Assembly (NCBI GenBank): GCA_030544235.1
Contig: CM060470.1
Span: forward strand, 13,254,356 to 13,318,355
Length of the DNA stretch: 64,000 bases
Direction: 5' to 3'
Source: Lepturacanthus savala
Taxonomy: Eukaryota > Chordata > Actinopteri > Scombriformes > Trichiuridae
A program made the translations under genes and the position numbers. Below the pieces are notes generated by a model that was not told the origin of the DNA, searched no databases, and saw nothing but the letters and a program-made list of their open reading frames with translations. Below, in pieces: positions 12,281 to 24,827 of this stretch; positions within the stretch are counted from its first letter, which is position 1, and each line of letters begins with the position of its first letter.

Positions 12281-12345
12281 GTGTCAAACATGTGGCCCAG
12301 GGGCCGAAAGTGGCCCTCTCTAGGGTCTGATCCGGCCCAATGGAT
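12281..12345. repeat. dispersed repeat fragment, copy 1 (GTCAAACATG..GGCCC family)
   Basis: The sequence GTCAAACATGTGGCCCAGGG and the following CCGGCCCAATGGATG closely match a second copy at 13559-13625 in the same orientation. The family resembles a short element common in teleost genomes, possibly hAT-derived; the class is not certain. Confidence 0.6.
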
Positions 12346-12616
12346 GTGGAGTCAGTGAGCATCTGTCGAGATAAAATATTGTAAATGGTTCTTAAGAAAG
12401 GAGATGACTTCACCTGCTTTACAGGTAAATAAATAAATATTGTTCAGTGCACTGCAAAAAACTTTTAATCTTTTTTTTGGTGCTTGTTTTTAAACAGCCA
12501 AAACTGTGAACTAAAATGCTAAAATGTGTTTCTGAAAATATTAAGAGGAAAGAAATAGGCACCACACTCACAAAGTCGTGATTCATACTTGCTCAGCACT
12601 CCAGACAGCTGAGTTT

Positions 12617-12890
12617 TCAAGTCAATTTTATTTGTACAACCCAAAATCACAGATTTGCCTCAGGCGGCTTTACAGTTCGCGCAGCAACACAACATCCCCC
12701 CCTTGTCCTTAGACCCTCGGATTGTACGAAGAAAAACTCTCAAGAAAACCCCCTTTAATGAAATGGGGAGGGGAAAAAAAATGGAAAAAACCTGTGGAAG
12801 GATAACAGATGCGAGTTCCCTCTTCCAGGAAGGGCAGACTCGCAATAGTGTGTGCAGGATAGAATACAATATGTTTGAACAAGAGGGAAG
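12617..12890 (+). repeat. teleost short dispersed repeat (TTTTATTTGTA..family)
   Basis: The block begins AATTTTATTTGTACAACCC, continues through GGCTTTACAG, CCTTAGACCCTC and GAAAAAACCTGTGG, and ends near CAGACTCGCAATAG. This order of blocks is familiar from a very common percomorph dispersed repeat. An internally deleted relative lies at 38253-38305. The open frames inside it are incidental. Confidence 0.65.
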
Positions 12891-13558
12891 AAATCAGTGA
12901 ATACGGGGTTAAATTAGAAAAGTGAATGAGGTGGCGAGAATCCATGACGGCTTCCAGATGCAACCCGGCCACGCGACCTCCGACGAGAAGGGGCCTGGGG
13001 CAGCGGGGTGGTCTGCGGCCACAGGCAAAAAAAAATGACCTGAAAGATTCATCAGTGGGACAGTGAGTGTTTACAGATGGAGAGGAAGAAAGAGAAGCTC
13101 AGAGTATCTCATGAAGGCCCACGGTGGGGCTTCTCCTCCATCACTGCGCCCGTGGAGTCAATGAGCAGAAATACAGACACGTCCGAGCTTCGTGAATAAA
13201 GTTCAGAGTCACCTCGCGTGATGAAAATCAGACTTTTGTGTTGCCGACGGTTACTTATGTTTTAAAACGGAACCACCGTTAACTTTTATTTCTACCAGTT
13301 CACAGCTTTTCTTTCAACAAACTTTCCTCTTTTTTCCTCACTGCTGCTTTCTCTCTCATTTTTTTTTTTAAATATTTAAATCTTAAAAACAACAGATTTG
13401 ACTTTAAAGATAATCAAGTAGGAGAATTGAAAAGCCCCCTCTGTTCCTAACTGGTCTTAAACGGATACAGCAGCACTTCCTTGTTTTATGACTGAAGTGG
13501 CTTGTGTTAAAACCTGACCCACGTTGTGTGGGTGGAAAACCGAAGTAACGATGCGGTG

Positions 13559-13625
13559 ATGTCAAACATGCGGCCCGGGGGCCAGATCCGGCCCGCTAAA
13601 GGGTCCATTGCGGCTCATTGGATGA
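13559..13625. repeat. dispersed repeat fragment, copy 2 (GTCAAACATG..GGCCC family)
   Basis: This stretch reads GTCAAACATGCGGCCCGGGG followed by CCGGCCCGCTAAAGG. It is a direct relative of 12281-12345, and the two copies bracket the dispersed repeat at 12617-12890. Confidence 0.6.
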
Positions 13626-13799
13626 CTGTACAACCTAAAACAACAGAAAGATCAGTTTCTGTTTTTCATTTTTCACAGAAATGTGAAATAAGTGAGGATC
13701 TTTCGGGGCTCAAGGGATTAAGTTTGGATTTGTAAATAGTTTGTAAAGCAGGAGAAAATTTCTTCAGTTATACTATGTTTTAAATTGAAATGCAACAGT

Positions 13800-14400
13800 T
13801 AACTGACTGAATAGGGAATAACTGAGACATCTCTCCATGTCATTGAAGGTAACCTAATAGTGTACATATTTATAAAGGATTTCATAAAATTATAGGCGCT
13901 GTTATTTATCCATGAATATTTGACTGGTTTGACCTGCTTGAGATCAAATTGCGCTGGATGAATCTTATCAACTAAAGTTTGATACCGTTGATGTAATGGA
14001 AATGTTTTAACATCTAACTTTTGCACCATTGGTCTCAGAATTAAAATTCTTTTTCATATAGATTTTCCTGGCAGTCAGAATTTTGACTGAATCAGTTTTT
14101 GCAACGCACAAATTTTGAGAAACTGTCGATCATCAACCAATTTTATAGAAATCATCTCTAGAACAAGCTAAAATCTTCCTTTTTTGCTGATTTTTTTTTT
14201 GTAGCTGGTCCTCAAAGTTTGCCTTTGGTGGAAATTACATAACAAAACATGTCATAACTCCTGAATACTTTGTGCTACTGCAACCACATTTGTTGTTCAT
14301 GTGTAGATATAGTTATTTAAAATTGGTGCCATTTGGCCAATAGTTGGCGCTGGAGCAGCCTCATCTAAATATAAAGGATATAACTACATCTTTTATCCTA
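13800..14400. repeat. probable old dispersed repeat
   Basis: The stretch contains phrases I associate with common teleost repeats, such as CATAACTCCTGAATACTTTG and TTTGGCCAATAGTTGGCGCT. I cannot define its ends or class from this sequence alone. It has no coding potential. Confidence 0.3.
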
Positions 14401-15909
14401 TATATAACCAAATCTACTGCATATGTATGGCTTTTGTTTGCTTGATGGGCATTTTAATGCCGTGTTTGTGGCTGGTTCTGCTGTCCTGAAGTAGCAGAAA
14501 TAAACCCAGATTGTGGCGATTGGTGCAGTGAAGGTTGATTGTTGGTAGGAGACCAGAGGCGAACACAAGTTTCCAGCTGGAAGCCGTTTATATCCAATCA
14601 TCCAATCACCCTAAACAGTTTTGCAGTGCTACAACAAAATCACACTCACCTCTCCCTGACAACATCGTTATATGCATGACCAATTATAATTAAAACGTAA
14701 ACAGAGGTCAACCAACGCTGTAGTTTTTCTCGCTTGTAATATCACTCCTAGCACAGAGGATACTACAACACCTTCTATTAAGTTCCTTCTTTCTTACATA
14801 TCGTCATCCTATTAAAATAATACCCTAGGTCTGAAGTGAGTTTTTGGCCTAAATCGCCTCTTTATGATGCTGGCCAAGTTTGGTAAAAAGCACTTTAATC
14901 CTTGGTTGAAAAGGTCATACTCTTTATGTCTTTTAGGACAATGGCCATTTTACTTTACTTTTACATTTTATTTTTTTGCCTAAGACAGGATAAAAAAGAT
15001 GCTCTGAACAGTTTATTTCTACTGGTGAGTGATAAAGGCTATAGACTAATATTTTATAATAATTTAGTCTAAACAAGTTATACTTGAATGTAATTATATT
15101 CTTCACTATTAACACGTAGCACTTTATAATTTATTTTAAAGTGGTGTGTATGCCATACAATGAAAGAAATGAATTTCCAGGATGTTCAGTGCATTAAACG
15201 TGCTGATGCTCGTTGAGTATCATCACTTCATTGAAAATTTGCCACGTATCAGGATTCGAAAAATTTGTAAAAACTGGATAGTAATGAAATCTGATTAAAT
15301 CTGACGAATTTGATTTATTTGACATTTAATTTAACTCCAGGTAGTATAAGTGAGAAAAAAGGACACTTTAAGCCAAGTTTAAAATTGATTAAAGTCGCAC
15401 TAGAATGTTAAAAAATTGGCCTAAATCACTTTATTCTTATAGACACAACATTCCATGTATGTCCACAGTCATCTTTTGTCCCTTTTGTGATTGAAATGAC
15501 TAATAAATATAACATTCTCTGCATTTGATAAAGTTGTATGTGTTTTCCCCAAAAACCTGAAAAAAAACCCTACTTCGGCCATTATTTGAACAGAGTGAAG
15601 ATATGTTTGATTACGGGGCCAGAGACCCGTGACTGATTGTAATTCTCCCGCTTTAGACCAAAACTTCGCCAAACTCATTAACACCAAATGTCTGTGTATT
15701 CAAACGGCACTTCCTGTTGCCTCGTCTCATAGCCGTATTGAAATATTCCCCTCCAAATGTCAGCCTGGTCTTTTCAAGCTGCCCGTGGTGACAGACAAAG
15801 TGGCAGAGATTCCCCAGCACATCAAAAGATACATATGAATGAGACTCTCCCTGCTGCGGAAAGGGCTGTTGTTGCTGTTATCAGTCGACCAGGTTCAATG
15901 GCAGGCAGG

Positions 15910-16400
15910 GCTGGCTGACAGGTTGTGTGTGTGCGTGCGTGCGTATGTGAGTGTGTGTGCGTGGAGGGTGGGGATACAGAGGGGATTCTGGGCCTGTGAG
16001 AAGTGTGTGTTTCAGTGTTAAATACAAACAAGAGTCAGTGCAAAAGTCACTGGCAAAGAAATTGAGATGTAGGTGTGTCTGTGAGTGGGATAGAGAGAAA
16101 AGTGTGTGTGTGTGAGTGAATGAGTGAGAGAGAGAGAGAGGAGGAGTGGGAGTGTGTGTGGGTGTCTGACAGGCAGACAGCTTGACAGGGCTCATGTGTG
16201 GCAGTCGCCCTCCTGTGTGTTATCAACGATGCCCAAATGGCCGCTGCCAATCATCCCACATGCCGATGGGACCGCACATCTAACCACCAGGATCAGACAC
16301 ACACACACACACACACACACATGCATGCATGGACCACTTGGCGCCGAGTCCTGCTCGAGTGCCTGCGCGCCCATACGCGCACACACACATACAGTAGGTG
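15910..16400. repeat. cluster of TG/GA/CA simple repeats
   Basis: Successive GTGTGT, GAGAGA and CACACA tracts (for example CA at 16296-16320) produce long but low-complexity open frames on both strands. None looks like a gene. Confidence 0.8.
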
Positions 16401-17099
16401 ATGTGGCGTACTCCATCCCATCGCTGTCCGTTTCATTCCGTCATTTGTCACACAGCCACACACTGGGAGCAGGTGTCACTCACAGAGGAAGACGGAGGTG
16501 GGGGACCCCCTCCATGTACACATAGGAATAACTCAGAATAACGGCAACCGCTATAAAAAAAAGCCTCACAGAAACCTACATAGTACGGAACTGATGCCGA
16601 ATTATGAGGCATATTTCTCCCGTAGACTGTTTTCTTGAAGTTGTGAGTGTGTGAGTGTGTAGTTAATAATAGTAATAACTAATAACTAATAGTTTTTTAG
16701 TGATTGACTCATTGATAAGTTGATTTCATCCACAAATCTGTCAAATTTGAGTTTTCCCACATGACACGATGCAGAAAGACCTCTTTAAATCTAGTTCTTA
16801 CCAGACGTGCTTATATTTTTCAGGAAATAACTATTTCAGTACGAAAAATGCATTAAAAAAACAACTAAACGACTAACAAATCCTTAGTAGTAGTAGTAAG
16901 AAATCGACTAACCAATCATGATCAATTAGAGCTATTGAACTCTATCTATCCATCATTTGTTTTAATCTTCGTACAATAATTTACTTTCATAGCTGGGATT
17001 TCAATGCTATGCTTCATACCTTTTTCACCTAATTAAGTCTCTTTCACAATGTCATGGAATACTAATGCAGATTGACATATTTTGACCGGTATTGTGAAT

Positions 17100-17420
17100 A
17101 ACCAGTTTGTTGGCATTTAATGGTCCCCTTTCATCTCCTGAAGGTGTTCTTTCTCTGTCCCTCGTGATTGAATTTGAATTGTGTTTTTATTCTTTTGTAT
17201 TATTCAGCTATCTATTTCATCCAAATCCATGCCCGTCTCTTGTGGTTTGCCATATCCTGATTGCCACAAATGCATCTGTCACACCAAACATCGTTTCCAT
17301 GACAACCATTATTGAGACAGTCAACTGCAGCCCGTGCAGAGTGTCAATTAACTCAAAGAGGAAAGATGCACGAGCCTATGGACACGCATAAATATTTCAA
17401 TGACAGCATGGGTTATATTT
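17100..17420. promoter_or_regulatory. candidate conserved non-coding element with an RFX X-box-like site
   Basis: This block is non-repetitive and of mixed composition. At 17293-17306 it reads GTTTCCATGACAAC, which fits the RFX half-site pattern RYYNYY-AT-RRNRAC. Conservation cannot be judged from one sequence, so the regulatory reading is inference. Confidence 0.25.
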
Positions 17421-17491
17421 CGTAACTGAAGATGTTATTATTCCGCCAATTCACACGGAAAATAGTTTGGTTTCTCTCTCCCTCCCTCTCG

Positions 17492-17514
17492 CTCACACAC
17501 ACACACACACACAC
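17492..17514. repeat. (CA)n microsatellite
   Basis: A CA dinucleotide run after a CT-rich stretch. Simple sequence only. Confidence 0.85.
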
Positions 17515-18019
17515 GCTCACTTACACACTGATAGCAGTGCATCACAAAGTCTGGATAGAGTGTCAAGCTGCTTTATTCAAGCTAATTAGTGAAGTGCAAA
17601 TCTGTCAGTCTGTGGGCCTAAAGAGAGAAGGGTCTCTCTCTGTGAATGTGCCATAGAGACACCATCTGCTGTGAGAACGGCAAATATGAAAATATATTAA
17701 TTATATATTACTGACATTAAGTTTTATCTTTAAAAGTGACATTTACGGAAACTTAAGGGTTCATCGTGCAGCTGGGCTCATTAAAGGACACAAAGCTGTT
17801 CAAATATTTGTTCACAAAGAGCATCAGTGGTTCGGGAATTGTGAAGATGAATGATGTAATGAAATAACACAACAAAAAACAGATTGGGACTCAAACGTGT
17901 GTGTGTGTAAGGTTCATGAGAAAAGTTGTGTTCATTTCTATGAGCAACTCCATCAGGGTTCCTTTTTATAACAAGCTGTTAATGCAAGAAGAGACAATGT
18001 GTTTTACCATGGTTAGTGT

Positions 18020-18400
18020 TGAGAGGTAGTTTACAGTTGACCACCTTACAGTTGTCAACTGTACTAACCACATTTTCTGACATGTTAGCATATTTGGGCT
18101 CAAGGGATGGCAAGTTTGTCCGCAACTTTGACCCAGAGTCAGATTTTAGACACATTTTGGATTGGTTGCAGCTCTTTAGGATCCACAAAGGATGAACCTT
18201 AGTGACTTTGGAGATCTCCTGACTTTTCTTGTAGAGGAACCAGCGGAATCAAATTGTCAAGTTATCCAGGGAAATATGTCCACTATGCTGCTAAGTGGAT
18301 GCCACTAAATCTGATTACCCACAGGCTGAATTCTAGTGACTTTGGTGACCACCTGACTGGCTGCATTGACTTCATCTGTGTGTTTGTGCCCAGTTCAGCA
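18020..18400. repeat. degenerate dispersed repeat
   Basis: Phrases such as GGATGAACCTTAGTGACTTT and a second, similar GAATTCTAGTGACTTTGG about 150 bp later suggest two decayed units of a widespread teleost repeat that typically reads GTGACTTTGGTGATC. The ends are uncertain. Confidence 0.4.
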
Positions 18401-18817
18401 GAACTCGGGCGAAATCTGGTTCTTTCCGTTCCCTCCGATTTGTCTTATTTCACATTTCCGCTCTTCTCTCTATATTTCTAAAGCAGATTCATAAAGCCCT
18501 GGAAAATTGTTGATATCACAGTTTCAACTTGCCTGAAATCGCGTCTACTTGCATCTTTGCATCGATTGGTCTGAAATCGTGCCTCTTTAGAAATGTGCTT
18601 TGTCTTCTGTCTGAAAACATGTTAGGTCAAAAATTCCAATTTGTGCAATTCTTTGCTATATGACTAAATATCCACCTCATCCGTAGGCTATAACCCTAAT
18701 ATCAGATTGACAAGAGGTGCAGCAACGCAACTGTGTTTATAGACTTTAGATTAGCAACATCACCTGATTACACCTCATATTAGTACTTAGAGGCAGTGTA
18801 GAGATGGTGTTACAGCT

Positions 18818-19041
18818 GACCTTTGTCACAGCAGCTGTACTGACATGAAATAGTAGGTAAACACAGGTGTCACAAACAAGGTTTTGCTCCATTCAGGTCA
18901 AGCAGAGTCAGGCTGCTACTATTGTGCATGTTGACTCACTGGAAAGCCACCTGGAAAGCTGCTACACTATATGGAACTTTATTAGTATCATTGGTAACAC
19001 CTACGTTTACCTATTATTTTATGTCTGCCATGAAAAAGGTC
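18818..19041. mobile_element. hAT-like MITE, older copy
   Basis: The left end GACCTTTGTCACAGCAG is matched in inverse orientation by the right end CTGCCATGAAAAAGGTC, so the 224-bp unit has terminal inverted repeats. Its order of internal blocks (AGTAGGTAAACACAGGTGT, then GGTAACACCTACG) parallels the better-preserved copy at 20630-20839. It has no coding capacity. The assignment to hAT is an inference from the general look of this teleost family. Confidence 0.65.
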
Positions 19042-19052
19042 TATTTGTTATG

Positions 19053-20530
19053 AATAGTCAAACATTTGGACACACCAACTCACTCAGCTTTTTTTTTTAA
19101 CCTATTTTCTAACTTGTAGACTGAAGACATCAAACTATAAACCTGAGGACTGTAGTCTCTATATATTGGGTGGCCACCCTACCGACTGCGCCACTCGCCA
19201 CCCCATTATTTTAACATTTTTGACAAATTTGACAAAAAATTTATCACATCAGGGTGGGTAGCCAGATATGGTCTCTATGCTCGGCACAGCAAGGATACTG
19301 GGTAAAAATGGCAGGGTCTGCAAGTCCTGCAGTAGCTTCAAAGCTCCAGCGAATGTTATAATTCACAGAATGTAATGATGAAAATTAAGATAATTCACTT
19401 GCTAACTTAGCTAGCGTTACCTGTTTGTCAAATTCATCTTCAACAACATTACTTGTTTTCATTATATGACACAAATCAGAGAGAATCCTGAGTGGCTAAG
19501 ATGAGAAGAATGAATGATAGCAGGCTAGCGCTAGCTGTCTGTCATAGATATGCCTCTAATTGATAATATATAGCATAGTTAAATTAAATTCTGTTTTAAA
19601 ATGTATTGATTTGTTGAAATTTGTAGTTGCCCTGTATGGAGTATCACTTGACATGGTGCAGCCTTTTTAATTATTATTTTTAACCTATTTTCTAACTTGT
19701 AGAACAATAACCAAGACATCAAAACTATAAAGTGTAGGACTGTATATATTGGCTCTACTCTATATATTACTCAATATATTGGCTGGCCACTCTACCGACT
19801 GTGCCACTCGCCACCCCATTACTTTAAAACTTTTGATGGGTTGTGTTATAATTCACAAGGTAGGAATACTGTGAGCTACCATATATACTGTGTGTATATA
19901 TATATATATATACTGTATATGGACTGTGTATGCTAGATGAACTCATAAAGGATTTATATGGCATCAAAATGCACACATAAAGGGTGACCTTTCTCCTCGA
20001 TCTGAAAATTAAGCTAACTTACTTGCTAACTTAGCTAACGTTACCTGTCAGTCAAATTCATCTTCAACAACATTACTTGTTTTCATTATATGATACAAGT
20101 CAGAGAGAATCCCAAGTGGGCAAGATGAGAAAAATGAATGATAGTAGGCTAGCGCTAGCTGGCTGTCATAGCTATGCCTCTAATTGATAATAGATAGCAT
20201 AGCTAATGTTAAATACGGTTTTAAAATGTATTGGTTAGTTGAAAATGTGTAGTTACCCTGTACAATTCATCACCTGACATGTTGGTATTCTGCTCTTTAC
20301 ATATTCCACCTTTGATGTGTTTCTGAAGTGGTTTTCAATGAACAGCTGTACTTTGTCAAAAATATAATAATTATAATATAAAAATATAATAATTTCTTCC
20401 CTTTTGAGACCATCGGTCTACAGTAACAAAAAGTGACAGCCCATCATTAGTTTAAGACATGAAGGTCAGTCAATCAGAAGCAAATCCTTTGAATGAGGAG
20501 GTGTGTTGTAACTTTTGACTGGCGCTGTAG
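19053..20530. mobile_element. Tc1/mariner-like remnant with diverged terminal repeats
   Basis: The left end near 19053-19083 (TAGTCAAACATTTGGACACA) and the right end near 20495-20529 (GGTGTGTTGTAACTTTTGAC, then TGGCGCTGTA) are inverse relatives of the Tc1-type end known from fish, which reads CAAAAGTTTGGACACACC in one orientation. No transposase frame survives. Most of the interior is the tandem duplication at 19087-20286. Confidence 0.5.
19087..20286. repeat. tandem duplication of a segment of about 0.6 kb
   Basis: Copy 1 (about 19087-19665) and copy 2 (about 19666-20286) share long near-identical blocks. Examples are ATTTTCTAACTTGTAGA at both starts, GCCACTCGCCACCCCATTA at about 19190 and 19805, TTCATCTTCAACAACATTAC at about 19431 and 20058, and GGCTAGCGCTAGCTG at about 19523 and 20148. 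The copies differ by scattered substitutions and a TA-repeat insertion in copy 2. Confidence 0.85.
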
Positions 20531-20629
20531 ATTTTTATAATTCCTGGTTCAACTCCGACTCAACGTGTGCAGCCGTCTAATCAGTCAGAGTAAAAACACC
20601 TGTTTAGGTGTGCAGGGCCTTTAACAATT

Positions 20630-20839
20630 GACCTTTTTCACAGAAGATATTTTCACATGTCATAGTAGGAAAAGCACTGGTGTAAATAATTACATTAGTG
20701 ACAGCTGAATTCCATTTGGCTGCTTGGGTTTCGGGGCCTTCATATTGCGCTGGCGGCCGTCAGGGCTTACTGGGAACCTTAAAATGTTATTAGTAACACC
20801 TGTGCTTTTCAGGTCAAAATGTCTGCTGTGAAAAAGGTC
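20630..20839. mobile_element. hAT-like MITE, better-preserved copy
   Basis: The 210-bp unit starts GACCTTTTTCACAGAAGA and ends TCTGCTGTGAAAAAGGTC, a clear terminal inverted repeat. Internal phrases include CATAGTAGGAAAAGCACTGG and TTAGTAACACCTGTGC. It matches the diverged copy at 18818-19041 in the same orientation. It is non-autonomous. Confidence 0.75.
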
Positions 20840-21111
20840 TATAATGAAGTGATTAGACTTGGTAGCTCATGAATGACATGAATTCAAACTAACCTGTACT
20901 CTATATTTTTAGATATAAGTCCAAAAATGTATAGCAAAACATGTATTATATAAAAAAAAAAGAAAATACAATAAAAAGAGAAGCGGAACATTACGTTGAG
21001 TAGGAAAGCAAACCAATTAAGAGCATGAAAAATTGTAATTTTGAGGCACTGACTGGAAAGACAGAAAGTCAGAACAGGAAATGGAAGTTCAATTAAAGCA
21101 GCCTACTCAAA

Positions 21112-21165
21112 CACACACACATACACACACACGCACACACACACACACACACATACACACATACC
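21112..21165. repeat. (CA)n microsatellite
   Basis: Interrupted CA repeat. A TG repeat at 21339-21370 lies about 200 bp further on. Confidence 0.85.
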
Positions 21166-22924
21166 GCAGACATTTAGATTGTTGCCAACATTTCTGTTGT
21201 ATTTCCCTGAAAGTTTTTTCTTGTTTTTCTTTTTTTTTCACAGATCAAGAAAATGAATAAAGGATATTAATCATTAGATCCAGGAAGAGAAATACAGACT
21301 CATGGAGGATGAGTCAGTCTGAATTTGGGATTATGGTTTGTGTGTGTGTGTGTGTGTGTGCGTGTGTGTGTTCAGCATAAAAGAAGAAGTAGATGTGCGG
21401 AGGTTGGTTGTTGTTTGAAGACAGTGTTGTTGTTTGTTTGTTTGTGTGTTTATATGCCCCAGTTAAAACTCAACGCTTTGCTCCTCAAACTACACGAGTC
21501 TCAAAACAACACTCGTACATGCAAATTTTACATATGTAAATGTGGTTCCACACACAGTGTTAGTCAGGGATTTCAGAGTTCCTTTAATCACCAAGGGCAA
21601 TACATAGAGAGGACTTTGTGAAACTGGTGCATACATTTACAGTTTCAAAGCACACAGTACATCCACTGAACAGGGATAAACAACATAATATGCTGATGAC
21701 GCCCAGTTATATCTGTCTTCACCCTGAAAATGCTAACAATCTGAAGCCATGGTCCTAATGATGAAAGTCTAACAAAATTCCTGGAGTCTTGATGTTTTCT
21801 AAAATTTTACCCTTTAAGATGAGACATCCTGGTAAATAGAAAAGCAATTCATAAAGCATCTTAATCCATGACAATTCAACATTTTTGAAAATTCTCCCAT
21901 AGTTACGATTCCATAGCGCTTTACCTTTTTTTATCGATACAAGCTGTTTACAGACCAGTGGAGCAGAGGCGTGAGCTGCTCAGCTACTACTACATTGCTA
22001 ATGGTATTTTTTGGTTTCCATTATTGAACTCAGCAAAAACACAATCCTGCAACTCTAAGATGCTGTGGTGGATGAGGTATGACCTCCACATTCTATGAAA
22101 CAATAACTGCAACATTAAAACATGAGAAACAAATAGGACTATTTTCTTTGGCGGAGTGACACAGTGTGTGCTACCCAGGCAGTGACGGCTGCATTAAACG
22201 TGTGCTTTTGAGATCACTGTTTCGAGCGGCCATGTTTGGAGTGTGAAGCTCAGTTTTATATTTACCTTGAAGACAGTTCAGTCTCGTAAGGTTCTGTCAG
22301 TATCTTATAACCTGGTGAACGCTGGGTCACAACTCATCCTCCGCAGTGTTTGAGTTTGATGAGGGAAACAAAAAATACCATTAGCTGCATCGTAGCAGGT
22401 GAGCAGCTCATGGCTGCTGGTCTGGAAACAGCTTGTATTGACAATCAAAGGTAAAGAACCTCTTGCTAATATGATGGAAATCATGAAGATGGGTGAATAT
22501 GCAAAAATACTGAACTATCACTTTAAGAGAGATCCTAAGTTGAAATGGAGACGAAAAGTATTTGTTCATGTCTTAATAGAGACTATTTGATCCATTGTTT
22601 GTTTGCTTTTTATAGTTATATATTATTTATCCAATGTAGTGTAGTCGTTAATAGTTTTGTATTTTACTTCACATTAATTTACATTACATGAAATAAATAA
22701 AGATGATTGATTGATGATATTAGTTAGGCCTGGTGATTTCTCTCTCCATTATGTGCCCATTGCCATTAGGAGCATTTTATTTTCTTCGATTTCTTTTCTT
22801 TTTTTTTTGATCAACCAAATAATAATAAACCTAGAAGTCAAACTAAACAATATAATTACAATTTATTCACTATTATTACTTATTTATTTGTCAGTTTCTT
22901 AGTTTCTATAGTTAACACAGAAAG

Positions 22925-23165
22925 CAGCAGCAAGACTACTCACAAACACTCAGTGCAGGGAACACATCACTTTAGTTCTGGCTGAGTTTCATTGGCTCCC
23001 CATCCATTGCAGAATCCAATTTAAGATTCTATTAACTTATAAATCCCAACATGGTCTGGCACAGCCTTACATTTTGGAACTTTAACTCCTTATTCTGCAC
23101 CAAGACCCCTCAGATCAGGAAATCAAATGCTATTAAAAGTTCAGGGCCCAGGCTTTCGTCTGAAC
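22925..23165 (+). mobile_element. LINE fragment, C-terminal reverse-transcriptase tail (CR1/L2/Rex1-type)
   Basis: Translating the plus strand gives, with stops and a frameshift, a decayed form of the typical tail of fish non-LTR retrotransposons. The recognisable words are EHITLVLAEFHWLPI, then RIQFKILLTYK, then HGLAQPYIL. It is a 5'-truncated, broken copy with no promoter or intact frame. The call rests on the HWLP-x-x-x-RI-x-FKIL pattern. Confidence 0.65.
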
Positions 23166-23942
23166 TCCATGGGGTGTGTCGCGTTGCTGCGTGACAGCTG
23201 TGTTACAGTTGGAGTTTTCAAGGAGATTTCAAGAAGGCTACTTTGAAAATGTGCAGGGTAAAACATTTACCACTTAAACTGTTCCAAAAATGAGATCCAT
23301 CTACATGTTTACTGTACATCTATTTCAGTAGGTGCTTTTAAATCTGTAGGATTAACATTTATTTGACTTAATTTAATACACAATTAATGTAAAAACAACC
23401 TCTATGCTTGACCATGGTTTTGTTGTATTTTCTGCACTGAAAAAAAATATTCTGACCCCTTGTAAATGTCACATATTTTTACCTGGTTTATTTAATAGAT
23501 TTGAATGTGTTATTAAATCATACTTTTTTATACTTATTTATATATTTTTAATTCATTATAAATTGTACTGCTCTTCCTTAAAACAAGCTAATTAACTCAC
23601 TTAAAGTAATGAGAAAAAGTTCATACAATTTAATTTCCATCTTCTGGGCATGTGCAGACAATTAGAAATTCTTAGTTTAGTTCATTGTCTAAATGTGAAA
23701 TTTATTGAAGGTTAAGACACGGAAAAATAGCTAAAAGATGTAATTAGATTGGATTTATTTAACTTAAATATGTATGTGGATTTAAACCATTGCATTGACT
23801 GAATATATGCATTATATATCCATTTTAGTACCAAAAATAAGAAGCATGTAATTCCATCCAAGTGTATTTAAGTATCAATCTCTTGGAAAATGACAGTAAA
23901 TTCAAAATAAAAGCACTAAAAAGTATAAGTACAATCAACTCA

Positions 23943-23945
<3 letters not shown>

Positions 23946-24020
<75 letters not shown>

Positions 24021-24023
24021 ATT

Positions 24024-24054
<31 letters not shown>
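23946..24054. repeat. (TA)n microsatellite followed by (GA)n
   Basis: About 70 bp of TA repeat, a short interruption near 24017-24026, more TA, then a short GA run. It gives a meaningless Ile/Tyr-rich open frame. Confidence 0.95.
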
Positions 24055-24055
<1 letters not shown>

Positions 24056-24827
24056 TTAGATAAATAAATTTCTTGCAACCGCTTGACATAATAAAATTAA
24101 TTAATTTCAACATTTATATTTTTTTCAGCATGTGTATGATGATCTTATTTTGGTTGATTTGATATATTTTTTAAAAAAGCAACTTGTATCCTCGGTTTTG
24201 AAATAAAGTTTATTTTTATTATTATTACAATCTGCACAATAGGCGGTGTAAATTTAACATGCAGCTGAAAACGGAGTTCTACCACTTACACCTCCTCCTC
24301 TTAAGGTCAGAAGTGACATTTACTTGGCTTCTAAAAAGCTGCTGATAATAAGTCACCTTTTCAGGAAACCAGGAAGTGTGCGATGGAAATTGCAAGTTTT
24401 ACACAAAGGTCTCGAACTTATTTGGATTCATGTATTTTGATCAATGAAAGTCAAATGTCAAGGACAAGGATAGTTCCAAGGCACACCCCGGCTGAATACA
24501 ATTCAGTAGCAGCTGCTGATTCTTTACCTGGGTGATGCTAACAGGATTAATTCTGTATTTATTCTGCTTAAACAGAGAGAGAGAGAGATCCTTAACATGC
24601 CTTTTGAGCAAAAATGTATTATAAAATGTATCTGAAGATGTGAAACTTTAGCTGTAAAGTGGATATCTTCCAGATTTATATCCTTCTATCTAGTTTTCCT
24701 CTTCAGCTGTACTGGAATGACAGTGATTTGTAATAGAAGAGAGAACATGGCACTAATAAGAGAGTAATTTAAAGGATACTGACTTGATTTGACTAATTTG
24801 GATAGTTGAAGCTTCATATCCATCCAT

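Noticed and set aside
12655..12972. Overlapping open frames of 69-87 codons on both strands
   Set aside because: They lie in a common dispersed repeat; no conserved protein pattern.
16124..16525. 133-codon plus-strand open frame
   Set aside because: Made of GA, TG and CA simple repeats; HTHTHTH-type product.
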